This document shows positions 10,523 through 23,699 of a stretch of 64,000 bases of DNA, one piece after another. This DNA comes from Brachionus manjavacas (Eukaryota; Rotifera; Eurotatoria; Ploima; Brachionidae). The notes under the pieces were generated by a model. That model was not told the DNA's origin. It saw only the letters and a program-made list of their open reading frames with translations, and did no database searches. Position 1 is the stretch's first letter. Each line of letters starts with the position of its first letter. The DNA lies in contig JAHQIY010000001.1 of assembly GCA_019054805.1 (NCBI GenBank), positions 3,672,501 to 3,736,500 of the forward strand, read 5' to 3'. Made by a program: the position numbers and the translations under genes.

Positions 10523-11066
10523 TATTGTTTTAAAAATTATTTTAATTCAAAACATTGTCCTTTCCTGATCTCATTTACAAATTTTTATATATCTTGATGG
10601 CGAAGATTCCAAGTCCATTTAAATTCTGAAAAGTATTTTATAAAATTTATTTGTGAAAAAAATTAATAAATTATTTTTATTGTTTTTAATTTTCAGATTG
10701 GTTTCTTAATGATCGTTAATCTTATAAAGAGAAATTTAAAATTTGTCGTTGTTCCTTTAAGTAACCTTTTATTTTATTAATCAAAATATTTTTTTTTAAA
10801 TATATTAAATTATAAAATTATTTAATTAAAAGTGTTCAACTTTTTACAAATTAAAAAATTAAATTAAAAATGATTTATTTAAAAATAAAACAATTTTTTT
10901 TTCAAATAAAAAAAAAACTAAAAAAACGAAATTATATATATTTATTATTATTTATAAAATAAAAGTTTACTTATATTCTAAAATTTTTAACTTTAAGAAA
11001 CTGTTTTGTTTTTTTTAAATGGGCAATCTCATCGAGTGAATGAACAAAAAGATGCATTGCGATTAT
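10523..11066. other. AT-rich non-coding, 3' of innexin
   Basis: Homopolymer-rich sequence with no coding or repeat signal that I can identify. The region near 10920-11060 should hold the innexin 3'-UTR (minus strand); TTTATT (reverse of AATAAA) occurs at about 10938-10950. Confidence 0.5.
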
Positions 11067-14000
11067 TTACAGTTCAGTCGGGTCCTTTCCTGGAGACTGG
11101 TCCCGGCCGCCACCGCCTCTTAGCTGACGATTGGAGCGAATGATGGTCGAAGAGCCGCCGGATTGCAAGTGGCCTGACGCCTGTCCATCACGACTACCCA
11201 CTCCGCCAATGCCACTCGAGCCCGTACGATACTTTTCTGTATACTTGCGCCAAAGTTCGTTTATCAGCTCGCTCGCAACCAAGTCACTACTGTTCATGGC
11301 CACCAGACGCAACACCAAGCAACCATCTTGTTGCAAATAACGAAAAACAAAGTCTTTGCATATAAATTTTCTTAAATGAGACTCTTGTTGCATCAACTCT
11401 ATTCTATATTTAACATATTGGTAACGAACATTGGAAAAAAAACACCTCATGACCCAAGCAATTAGATCATAGAAGTTAACAAATGACACAAACGCTAACC
11501 AAAACCAAACAAACATGAATACTTTTTCGTTAAATAGGTTTATAGGTAGGACACATTGGACAGTGTATGTGTGAACTTGAGCCACATCTCTCACTTTGAA
11601 ATCGCACATGGTCACTCGCGGAAAGTAAACAGAGTCCGATGCGTCACGGCCTTGCATAATATTTTGCATTATTTCTATACCATAGAGGTGAAAATTCTTG
11701 TGACCGAGAAGAACATTGAGTAAGAATAATTGTCCCAAAGAGTTTGAGAGGTAGAAAAGCTTTATTAGAAAGTATAAACATATAAGGTAGGTTCCGCCGA
11801 TGGCGCCCTGGTTGCCAGCCGAGCCGCCGATCATGTTGCTGCTGGACGAGCCGGCACAACAACATGTCGCATCTGTGAAACAAAGCTGCTGAAGGTCACA
11901 GTCGCACTTTTTCGATATACCTCCTTTGCGTTTGCGTCTTGTGTAAGAGTACTGATCTAGTGATTTTATCATGTAAAGCATTATTTTGTCGCGGTCCTGA
12001 AATTTTTCCGAACTCTGGTAGGATCGAGCAGCTTGAACTAAATTGGCTATATTGAGACCGGATTTTGTGGATAATGCGCGCCATACAAGACGTGGTGTAT
12101 AGAACAAAAACGCTTGAAATAACAATATAAACGGAACCCATTGATAATATTTGAGGACTCGGCTTTTTCTGTCCGGCTGGTCTTTGGTCAAGTGCTCGTC
12201 CATGGACGCGTAAAATGTATTCGATACCCAACAAACCTTTTTTTTTTAAATTTTATTTAATTAAATAAAATTTTTTAGATTGTTCTTTACTAGTTTATTT
12301 TGGATCTTGATTTAATATAAAGTATTAGACTACTAGATGGAATATTAAATTAATTTTTTTTAAGTTGTAGAAATAAAAAAATTGCACAATTTATAAATTT
12401 TATTGGATTCATCAAATTTTGTAAATTAAATGGTTCATAATCATAATTAAAACAGTAAAAATAAATAGTGGAAAATTGATTTTTTAAGACATCTTCCTAA
12501 CTTTATACAATTTCCCAATAAATGATAATTAATTATTAAAAATTTAATTTATTTTATAAAGAATAAAGTAAGCTAAAGTGTAAAAATAATTAACTCATTT
12601 ATTTTTAGAATTATGTAAAAATAAAAAATTTTATATTTATTTATATTAATTTTATACTATCGAATGGCATTAAAATTGATAGAATATTTAATTTTAACAT
12701 TAAATCTTTATGCATTTAAAAATATTTAATTAGAAGGTTTTTTTAAATGTTTTTGCTGACATCTCTTGAATTCAATATCTATTACTGAATACTATATTGA
12801 AGCCTCATTAGCAGAAAAACAACTTTGGCGTATGCAACAAACAGCATCTCGCCCATGTTATAACATTCTTAACTTATGCCGCATGCTCTAAAGATTTGTT
12901 TTTAACCCTTGAGTCCGCATTAAAATCAAGATTCTAAGTTTAAAGTGGCATTAAAACTTGAGATTTTTGTTGAAAATAAAACTTATTGTTTTTGAATTTT
13001 ACATTTGATCCAGCGCTATAAATTTAATTCAAAGAAAAATTGGAAAAATGATTATTTCATTTTAAATTTTTTGAAAAAAATCTAATAGCATTTTAAGCTT
13101 AGAATCTTGATTTCAATACGGGCTCAAAGCTTTGAAAATTTTTTTAGAGCATGCGGTACAAGTTAAGAATGTTATAACAATTGGGTGAGATGGTGCTTGT
13201 TACATGCACAAAATTTGGGTTTATGTAATTGAGGCTGCAATATCGATCAAGGGAATTCGGTATTTTATTTCTCGACATTTTATCGACCAGGAAATAATTA
13301 AAAATTTAAAGTTTAAAGATTTTTTAATGATTTAACTTTTAACTAAGGGTCACGCTGAAAGATTCGAATGTCCAAAAAAATAAAAAAAAATTTTAGTTTT
13401 TTTAACTTCTAAATCATTTACTTAAATTTAGTCTTAATTTTTTTTTGATCTGAAAAAATTTCTTTATGGACACTACTATGAATAGCAATAGTAATTAACT
13501 AAAATTGGAGTTTTCCTTTAGAGTGAGATTTTTTTCCTAAGACCAACTGCCAAGGCAGCTAAAATGGTTTAATAAGTTAGTGTATTTTATTTAAAACAAT
13601 AAATCATTTTAAAATATAAAGCTAAAACACGTTAAATAAATAATTGAACAAAATTAAAAGCTAAATTAAAATTGTTTAAGCTTCAAAATTGAATTTCCAA
13701 GAAGGAAACGATCGCTAAAAAGACTCGAGTTTTTTTGTCGATCTTTTCTGCACCGGAAATCAGTTTGTTGCCATTAATCTAACAAATACATTTAAAAGTT
13801 CATATTTTTATCTCAAATTTAGATTAATATTTGTAAATATTTAAGATAAGCATATTATTATGGAAAAAAATAACTATCTAAAATATTTTTTATTCTAATA
13901 AATTCATTTTAGCATAAATATTTTGGCAAATTTTTTTAAATTACTTAAGCAAATTTAGTCAAACAAATCAATAAATAAAACAAAAAAAATAATTCTAATT

Positions 14001-14492
14001 TACTTTTTCAATTAAATCTAAGCGTCTTAAGAATGTACAATTTTCAATTTAAAATTCAACTCAATTGCAAAACCAGCCAAAGCGTTCCTGTCTGCTTAAC
14101 TCAGATAACTAGTCTGCTCAAGTCAATGAGGCACAATAATAGAAAAAAAACTTGAAGCGAAGAATACAGCAGATCACAATTAAATTTTTTTTAAGCCACA
14201 TGTCGCTTAACTTAAGTTTTTTTATTTATTTATTTGGATCTTATTTTTTAATTGAATAAAAATAATAAAAGTTTACCTGATTAACGTAATTAACATAGTT
14301 TTGTACAAAGTGGCCAGGAGACCAGCAAACAATTTGCTCGGAGCCGAACTGCTTATTAGACACGACAATACTAAATATAACAAATAGGATAACTGTGTAT
14401 TTGTAGTTAAGTCTGTCCGCGATCACGGTGTCATTTCGATGGTGGCCCAGTATTGAGTAGGGCAATCGGGCTACTGTTGTGAACAAATCCAT
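11067..14492 (-). CDS. Innexin (gap-junction / hemichannel subunit)
   Basis: Two exons: complement 14277-14492 (ATG to GTTAATCAG, phase 0) and complement 11067-12236; 461 residues. Exon 1 gives the cytoplasmic N-terminus, TM1 (YTVILFVIFSIVV) and IVCWSPGHF with the first loop-1 Cys. Exon 2 starts VCWVSNTFY (second loop-1 Cys), then the innexin signature YYQW in KYYQWVPFILLFQAFLFY (TM2). TM3 lies around LICLYFLIKLFYL. Extracellular loop 2 has two Cys (TMCDFKV and VQCVLPINLFNEK). TM4 is FMFVWFWLAFVSFVNFYDLI. The cytoplasmic loop carries an unusual Cys-rich, then Gly/Ser-rich insert (KKCDCDLQQLC, CCCAGSSSS). The tail is Gly/Ser-rich and ends PTEL, which could act as a class I PDZ ligand. The 2.04-kb intron contains a MITE. 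Protein forms intercellular channels at the plasma membrane. Innexins do not resolve to named orthologues by eye, so no symbol is given. Confidence 0.95.
12768..13258. mobile_element. Long-TIR MITE in the innexin intron
   Basis: The left arm (12768 to about 12945) and right arm (about 13075-13258) are inverted copies, diverged but clearly alignable. Both begin GAATTC and share GAAGCCTCA/GCAGCCTCA, GTTATAACATTCTTAACTT, CCGCATGCTCTAAA and ATCAAGATTCTAAG. There is no coding content. A target-site duplication is not clear. It accounts for about 490 bp of the 2.04-kb intron. Confidence 0.75.
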
Positions 14493-17400
14493 GTAGAATG
14501 CCGAGAAAATGTGACTGCTGTTAGTCTCGGTGCATCTGATTTAAAACTTTGATGATTAAGTGCTTTAAGATTGCTTTTTTAAGATTAATAATTGCAGTAA
14601 TTGTTGTTCAGTGCTTTCGATTAACAAAAAAGTTAATTTTTTGATTTAAAATTGACATTTTTTTCCTAATAGAAATTCATTATTATTTAATTAGAGAAAT
14701 AGAGTTGCAAATATCTCGTCTTAGTGGAGTAAATTAAAATGAAAAAAAATTAAATCAAAATGAACAAAATAGAGAAATAGAAAGACTGAGGAAAAAAATT
14801 TAGAGAAAAAAAAGTTAATTAATAATTATTTGATCGGTTTTAAAATTGAAATTTGAAATCGTTTTGGTCGATCGGGATTAGGCTCATATTTGTCATCTTG
14901 GCGTTTCTAGTCTCGCTCGGCTCTAAATCCCATTTTTTTGACAGACACACAATTCGTTAGGATTCTGAAAAAATAAACAAATTTAAAAACAAACTTGATT
15001 GAATTTTGATACGAAAAGTAACTGAAAATAAATAATAATAATATAAATAATAATTTGCAACTATTACTGATAGAAAAATGGAAAAAATACTTGAAAATTT
15101 ATAACTTTAAGAATTCATAATAATAAATTATCTATTTTGAGTGTATTTCGATTGTTTGCAATTAATAATAATAAATATTTATTATAGATTAGAAAAACTC
15201 TCTTTACCTAATGTTGCATACGATCTCAAGTGGAGGCAAACTGAACTTGATCGAGCAGGTTTAACAAGCTTTAGCCGCGAGCAAGAATAACCAATTTTGT
15301 CAGCCACAACAAAAAAGCAAAAGTCTTTAGCAATTTTTCTATTAAAATTTTTCTGAGCCATATTTGATAACATTGAAATAATTAAATTAAAAAATGACAA
15401 GTTTCCTATTTGTTCTCTCAGCATTGAGCTATTTTAATGAATAAATGCAAATTTGATTCAAAGATTTGATGCTGGTTTTTAAAATTTAATTAAAAGCTAA
15501 CAATTAGATAATGATAGAATTTCCTAAACAGGTAGTTGTGCAAAATACCAGGATGCTCTATTCAAGTAGTTAATTATTGTGCTCAATAGGCTGAGTGGTC
15601 TAGATCCAGGAAAGAAATTATTCTTAGCTCTTAATTACTTAGTTTTTTTATTTTCGGAATCTAGGTCTGTAATTGATGCGGATTCAGAAGTTTGATTAGC
15701 TTCAAGTGAGTGAGACTTAACATTTCGAGCAACAAATGCCGGTTATCCAATATCTGACTTTGTTTACCAATGCCTTCGAGTAATTCTGGAGAATTAAGTG
15801 TGCACAAATTCAAGATTAAAGCAAACATTTATCTAAAATTTATTGATTTATCTACAAAATTAATAAAATTAAGATGCATAGCCAAAGAGCTTTATCTCAA
15901 ATTAGAAAATTGTTCTTTTTTAGTCTCAAGGCACTTTGTCTTAGGAAATATAATTACAAACGGAAGCTAGTGTTCTGCTCCCGCCGAATCGATCGGCAGA
16001 TTAAAAAATCAAAATGCAACAACAACAACAAAAACTATAAATTTCATATTTATCTTCGTCAAGTTGAGCAACGAAGTCTTATATTTCTAAATGGAAAAAT
16101 CAATTTTCTTCTCGTTGTTGAGACTTTTTGCTATGTGTCCCAACTTTAACTTTAAATAATTAATTATCATGTAAATTTTTAATATTAGCTCTAGTAATTT
16201 TTTTTGTTGGGGAGCAAAAAAAAGAAATTATTTATTTTCGCAGCCTGAAAAAGTCGAATTGATAGAAATGATGATTTCTACGAAGACTTTTATAGAAATT
16301 TTGGAGTTTTCTTTTTTCAACTAAATTTTCACTTTAATTAAATATAAATATTAAAACAGAGAAAGACGTGTGTTTGTTAGCTAGTATTGGAATTTTGAAT
16401 CGGACTTTTCAAAATTAACTTTATTTAAATAAATTAAAATAAATCGAATTCAAAAAATGAAAAAAAAACTTTAAGCAAATTTGTTATACCATCATAGATA
16501 TTAATAATGTTTGCTTTAGATTGTACAAATTTTCTCACTTGTCAATTTTGTTATTTTAACTAAAACTTCAATCAAGAGAATAAATATTTTGACAAATTTG
16601 CTATTTTTTTCTTCTCTTCTTTCCTTCTCAATCGAGTTTTTTAATTTCCCAATTGTGGGTGCCCAAAAAAATTACGCTATCTATATTAATAATTAAATCT
16701 TGCCCAGACCATATGAACTGACATCAATATCTTATCTGTTTAGGCTCAGAATAATTGATTTTGACATATCTTAAAAGTTCTAGCAGCCAATCGATTATTA
16801 ACGCTATTCACAGCCAGATTCTGAATTTCGGGTCACTGAACCCAATTTGTCTGAGATACCATCAGCCCTATGACCTGCTCGAGCACTGAAAACAATCAGT
16901 ACAGTGAACTTGGCTTATGTTCAAAGAAAAAAAGTAGTCTATTGATTTGCTGACGTGATTCAAATTGATCTAAAGCAATTCGTGATTAAACAGAAAAAGA
17001 AAATTAATAAATAGCTAAATCTAAAAGGATTTTAAGCAAAGTTAAAAAAAATCGAATTTTTTATTGAAAGCTTCAATTTAGTTTTTCGAGCTAAGATGAG
17101 CTATAATTAAGCAATTAGAGTTTTTTTCTTTGTATTAACTATGGTGTAATTAGTTGCCGCAATTCGACAGTAATTTATTTTAGATAAAATTTTACCTCAC
17201 GACTCCAACAACAAGTATTTAGCTTTAATTCCGGAAGAAACAGAAAAAATAAAAATAAAAAAAAATTGCAAGAATCCAACTTTATTTGTATTTATTTCAA
17301 ATCTCAAAAGTAATTATTCTCGAAATTAAAAAATAGCGTTTTTTTTGTTGTTGCTGTTAATGAAATTTATCTTTATTCTTAAAAGTTAATAAAAATAATA

Positions 17401-20400
17401 ATTAGTAATAAAATAATTTATTTTTGTCAATTGACTAGTGAAATGAAATTAGAAAATTTCGCTTTGCAGACAGAGCGCTAAGATTTGATATTGTTTTTCC
17501 AAATCTTCTCGAAAAAAACAAAAACAAATTTCATTTCATCTAGATTTTTCATCATTTTATTTTATTTAAAAATGAAACTCATGATCTAATTGAGAAAACA
17601 AAAAAAATCATACAAATTTTTTTTTCATCCATTTTTTTTTAATTTAAAATAATTTGGACAAATACTTAAAAGTATTAAAATTAAATAAATTAAAAAAGCT
17701 TGATCATGTTGAGATAAAAAAAATTTCAGGCAATTCTTTTTGCATCATTTTTTTTTTAATTAAATTAAAAAACTTTGAAAAAAGCCAAAATTTTTTCGAA
17801 ATTAAAATTCAGATAATTTTTAAACATTTTTTAAATTCAATTAAAACTGCTTCGACAAGCTCTAAGAAAAACTAAAATTTAAAAATAAATAAACTTAATT
17901 TAGATGACAAAAATTTCAGATATTTTTTTTCCATTTTAAACCTTTTTTAAATCAACTGGTTGGACAAGCTCTGGAAAAGTCTAAAATTATTTCGAAAAAA
18001 AAAACTTTTAAGAAATCTGTCATATATAGATTAAAGATCAGAAATTTTTTTTTTAATTTTTTAATGTAAAATCATTTGGACAAATTCTGAAAAAAGACAA
18101 AATTTTTTCAAAAAACCTTTAGCAATCTAATTGCGATAAAAAATTCAGACAAATTTTTTGTATATTATTTTTTTTTAAATTAAAACCATTCGGACCAGCT
18201 CTGGAAAAATCCAAAATCATTTCGAAAAAAACCTTGATTGAAAAATGATTGAGATGAAAGAAAGAGAGAGAAGAAAAAGCTAAATAGAACAAAACAATTT
18301 AAATCTCTCAATTTATAGCTTGCTTTGGATCGTTTTGGTTAAGGCGTTAAGTAAAACAGATATTTATTTTTTATTTTTTAAATCTCAATTGATGGTTTAG
18401 GAATCGAATTTAAGATTTCTGTTAGTTCCTATCATTAAACCGTGTAATTGATTACTTTAACTCGAACAATTTACCTAATCGAGGAATAAAAGAAAATTTG
18501 CTAAATTAAAAAAAAAGAAAAAAGAGCATGATTATTAAAAAATTTAATTGTAGGGAAAAAGTAACGCATTATCTGAGTAGAATGCGAACAGGGCATGTGA
18601 GGCCAGAGAAAGGCGAAAAAATGCTGATCAGAAACAACTGATTGAAAGTGTATTTAGAAAGAATAAATATTTTTATTCGAACTATGCCCCAATCCTTGTA
18701 TATCCTAATCAAACATCAATATTTATAAAGCTTGTCATTTAATTAAGGATGTAATTACAACCTAAAAGAAAATTAGATAAAAAAAACTAAACTTATTAAA
18801 TCTAATCAAACTTGATTTATTAATTAGCTCTGCGAGATAAGTCGATTTGAAAAGCCCAAAAATATACACAACTAATATTCGGCTCTACTGCTGGCTGGCC
18901 GATCTTCAGTTATACTCGAAAGGGCTTTCTTCATTAGTATGCGTTGCTTATCTCGAGCGCTACTCGAAAATCTAATTTAAATTTTCGATTATTTGCAATG
19001 GCTTCGACTAGCACCCACAACTAGGATTTTGCCCAAGTGTACAATAATCATATCGATTTTTTAACCTTATAATTAATGTTATTTCAGCTATTGAAATTGA
19101 GTTATTCTAAAGTTGATAAATTTCTATAATTAATTCTTGTAAATTACGCAATTCGAAAATGTTACTAATCTAATCCGAACAAACAACAGGCTTTGTTTTG
19201 AATTTTTTTTGAATTAATAAAAGTTAAAAAAATAGTTTTAGTTTTTAATTATTCATTTAGAAATAAAGATGCATTTTTTGTGCACAAGTCAGTACTCGGC
19301 ATACTTAATTAATCCTTAGGTTCACTGCTGACTCAGATCTCAGAGCTTGATTAGAAGCTGAATCGGCAATAGTCGTGCGCTATGTCGCGTCACAAAATGT
19401 CTGTCAGTATTTTAAACTGGGAGGTTTTTATAGTTCTTTCTAAATTTAAACTCTATTTCGGCAAATTAACAAAATGCCAATTATGACGCAATTAAATGAA
19501 AAAGCTAATTCAACATATCCTAAACTTTTAAATTCTAATAATCTATGTTTTATCTGATTATTTTCAGATTTTCCAGATCTTAATCGCTTTTTTCTTTCGA
19601 TTGAACACATATTTATTTCTCTGAATCAAAATATCGCTACTATAATCATGTTTTCGACATGAAAACATATTTTACTGTATTTATTTTGGTATTAGATTTT
19701 TTTAATATTATTATTATTATTATTTGAATCAATTTCTAGGTATAAAATTAAGCCGTCATATAAAAAAAAGATTGTCAATAGAAAATTAAAAGGGGTCCAG
19801 AGCGGGATCCTGGTTTAAAGATTCGGATATGATGTAGTTTAGAGAATTATTAGTTAAAATTTAAATTAATAATTAAATTATAATAAACAAAATTCAATAC
19901 TATTTAAATTGAATGTAATTATACGTACGACGGGTTAATATGCATCCTTAACTTCTTTGTAGGAGAATCAAATTTAAAATAAAAATATAGTTCTGTAAGA
20001 AATTAAAAAAAATTCATTTAGAATTAGTTGAAAATTTTCATTAAAAATAAAAAAAAATGGTTCATAATATATCAATACTGAAATAAGGAAAAAATGAAGA
20101 AAAAGAAAGACCACTGTTAAACTTATTAGATTACAATTAATTTAATTTTATAAAAATTAAATACATATTAATTTAAATTTTTTCTAATCTCTTTATTAAT
20201 TGAAAAATTTTCAAAACAAAAGTTTACTATAGCTTTAGGGAAAAAAAGTGACAAAAAAACGAATACATGAGTTTCACTTATTCTTTATTAGTTTATTAAT
20301 TAACAATTTAAAAAATTAATGTAATTTTTTATTTTATTTCTTTCTTTTGATTTAAATTAATTAAAATTTCTCAAAATTTAAAAAAGAGTACTCTTTGCGA

Positions 20401-23400
20401 CTCGAGCATACCCAGGAGGCTAACATCAAATTTACTTTAAAAAAAAATTAATAAGTTTACTCAAATAACTCTACAATAACAACATGAAAAAAAAATTTAT
20501 GTTTCTGCCATTGATGGGTTCGAACGTTTAAACTTTCTTGTTTTGATAAAATGTGCAAAAAAAATATTAAAAAATTTTGTTTAATTTGCCATGAGACTGA
20601 TTTAAGTAGAAATTTTCTTTTTTTAATTTTTTTTTAAATTAATCAAAAAATTCTTTTTTAGCTTTGTGAAAAATTTTCTGGATTGAAAAAAAAGCTACTA
20701 AAGTAACTTTTTTAGAACTGTGATTAAATTGCTTGTTTATCTACTGACTTTTCTTTAAAAAAAAACAACAATAACAACAACATAAATCTAAAGTTTATAG
20801 AATGTATTAAAAATCAATAAATAACTCGATTTACTGATGTATATAAATTTGAATGTTACGTAAAAAGCCGAGTTAGATAGCTCTTATTTTTGTTAAATTA
20901 AAAATAAATTGATTTAAAATATGGTTTAGGGATCAAGCAAATAAACTTGCTGCTAAGAAGGTAAAAAATGTGCAACAAAAAAATTTATTTTATCAATTTT
21001 TAATTTAAAAAAGAATAAGAAATGTGAGGAAATAAGATAAGAACAAAATGCTTGAGTAAGATTGGAATTTGCTTAATTTTACATTCTTAATCGCTTCAAG
21101 TAAGTCTACAATTAAGATGAATTAAGCTAAAAAGTAAGATTATCTTCAAATTTTATTCATTTATTTTTCAATTTATTAAACTCTTATTGATTTACATTAT
21201 TGATTTTTGATTATACAAAAATTTCAAGATAAACTTAGACAAGATTACATCGAGTGAACACTACTTGCATGAGCATCATGCTACTCTCTTTCATTTAGCT
21301 TCAGAGCCTCTTCAAACACTAAATTTTAACAAAATGTCTCCTTATATGTTTGAATCTCAAAAATCTTCAGAAAAAAAAATTTCTTAAAATTAAAATGGTT
21401 AATACACTTTTAACAATGACTTTGAAAAAAAATATATTCTTATTCAACTTATGCATTGCTACTGCTGAAAAAATTAATCTAAAAACATCAGGACCCATTT
21501 AGAAATTAAATTACCCGAGTGTATTCCTTCGACAATAGACACCTCGCATATAGAAAATTAATTCAATGGGCTTGCTATTTCAAACGAAACGTGATCAACA
21601 CTTGATCATGGTCACAGAGCCAAATCGATTTTAATTTCGAACAAGTTTTAATACATTTAATAAAAGTTCTAAAAAAAATATCCGAACGGAAGTTTTTTGT
21701 TGTTCGAGGACCATAAACGCCATATTCAAATATGATCAATTCTTTACCGCTTGGAATTTAATTTAAAAATCGATTTTCAGATGTTTTAGGTCACAGAATG
21801 CAACGGTTTGAATTAGAAACAAAAAAAATTTAAGCTCAAATTATTATCTACGCAGCTAACAAAACAAATACTGATTGTTATTGTAGTTTAAAATGGCATA
21901 ATTTGATATATAAAAATACTAAGTGAACACGATTACAAATATTGAAATATGCAGCCATTTGGCTCCGATCAACATATTCCTTTATAATTTTATTTTGATT
22001 TTTTTGTTGATCAATAAATATTTTAGATTTTTCAAAAAATTACTTTTAAAAAATTACTCTTTTAATCGGCTAAATTTTGAATTTAAACTAAAATTTGGCT
22101 TTAAACTATTCATTTACTAAATAAAAAATAAAAAAAAAATATTCCACTTAATTGTTGACTTTGGCAAACTTGTCCTAATTCTTCAGATAATATCAAATAA
22201 TAGGCACCAAATAATGATTAATTTTCTATATTTTTATTTTTTATGCAAAGAGGAATGATTAATGCGCCAACTAGAACCTTGAGCTCGAATCAATCATTTT
22301 CTTAATTGAAAATATACAATTTTCTCGCTTTTTTTCTTGTTTTAGTTTTTATGTTGTATGAATTGATTTATTCTCGGCTCGTGGGTTTACTCTAGCCGAT
22401 AATCACAAGTGATTGATCCGTTTAAGCCGAGTATTCCCTTCGAATTAATCTCAAATGAAAGCTTCATAAGAACAAAATCAAAAACCAATATTTAAATATT
22501 GAATTACTGTATGTGTTCGTATTACTCCTGGAGATTAATTAAGCGGATGATGAGCACAAAAACTAAATAATATGAACTTAGTTTACACTAGTATCAATCA
22601 TTGGCCTTAGCTATTAAAGCAAAATAAATATTTTATCAAGAGAAATTAAGATTTTAAATTTAAAAAAAATGTTTTGATTCTTCCGACGGCTACCTATTCT
22701 CTTCTTTTTCATTGAAAAGTTTTCACTAATAATATAATTGATCAAAAATTTAAAATAATTTTAACTTAAACTTTAGTGTAAAAAAATAAAATCATTCAAG
22801 GCTTGGTCCTTAAAATTTTAAATTTTTTCGAAGATTTCAAGCATTTTGTTATCTTCTAATTTGTAAATTTGAAAATTTGAGATTTTTTTTCTTGATTTTA
22901 TAAATTATAAAACAAAACTTTTTTGTAATTTTTCTATGACGTGATACATTCTCTTCTTAAATTATTCCCCATTTAATTTCAAAATACAGCATAAAAAAGA
23001 CATTGTAAAAGATAATAAAAAAATATAGTAAAAAAGTAAATTTCGAATTTTAGAATTAATCTCTCTTTTTTTAAGGTAAATTTGACAGGAAAATGAAAAT
23101 ATTTAAAATCACTTAAAAGCAATCAATTAAAAGATCATATTTAACATTTTAAGTCTATGTTTGTTGAGTAACCAAAAACTAATCAAAAAAAATTATATTT
23201 AAAGTCAAATTTAAAGACAATCAGGCTTATATGTGTTTTGTTTGTCCTTGAGTAAAGTCGGCTTAAATCGATAAGTTCTTTTCTACTCAAAAATTTTCAT
23301 CAATATTCTTTTTTTTTCAATTGCCAATTTCATAATATTAGGTGGTTAGAAATCTTAAATAAATCAATGCTAAATAAACACTCTTGTCAATAATCACTCG

Positions 23401-23699
23401 AAATTAAAACTTTATATTCTTTTTTATAAACAAAAAATAAAATGAAGATTAACTTGTAGTTGGAAAAGGCATCAGAAATTATTCCAATAAATTAATGATT
23501 AGATAATAAATGAGTCCTAAAATTGTTTCGAAAATAATTAAAGTAATTTAGACAAATATTTTCTATCATTATTCTAAGACAGTGAAAAACTGAGCCGTGG
23601 GCTTAATCCACCAATAATTCAAAGCTTGTTATCGAATAAAACTAAACAAGTTTAATAAATTATATTTATTCAAAATAAAAATAAAATAAAACATAAAAT
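14493..23699. other. 9.2-kb gene-free region upstream of innexin
   Basis: No open frame here shows family signal; small ORFs at 15182-15424, 15770-16149, 17654-17875 and 21923-22120 look like chance. Apart from the tandem array at 17640-18240, the sequence alternates between AT-homopolymer stretches and less AT-rich, unique-looking islands, for example 16690-16910, 18830-19030, 19270-19430, 21230-21330, 21530-21620 and 22250-22620. In a genome with gaps of a few hundred bases elsewhere, such a long spacer beside an innexin promoter could hold long-range regulatory elements. That is an inference from layout only. Confidence 0.5.
17640..18240 (+). repeat. Degenerate tandem array, unit about 115 bp
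   Basis: A motif like TTGGACAAGCTCTGGAAAA recurs at about 17652, 17852, 17962, 18077 and 18193, each followed by AAAAT..TTTCGAAAAA and then GA.AAAAATTCAGA. Spacing of the last four is about 110-116 bp; a weak extra copy may sit near 17770. Copies are diverged, so the array is old. It does not encode a conserved frame. Confidence 0.6.

Noticed and set aside
11131-11883. Extra open frames on both strands within innexin exon 2
   Set aside because: They overlap the innexin frame, which carries all family motifs; the others have none.
15182-16149. Small ORFs of 66-91 codons in the innexin upstream region
   Set aside because: They have no family signal, no splice-compatible partners and AT-driven composition.
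20505-20530. GGGTTCGAACG read as a tRNA T-arm
   Set aside because: No acceptor stem, D-arm or anticodon arm can be formed around it.
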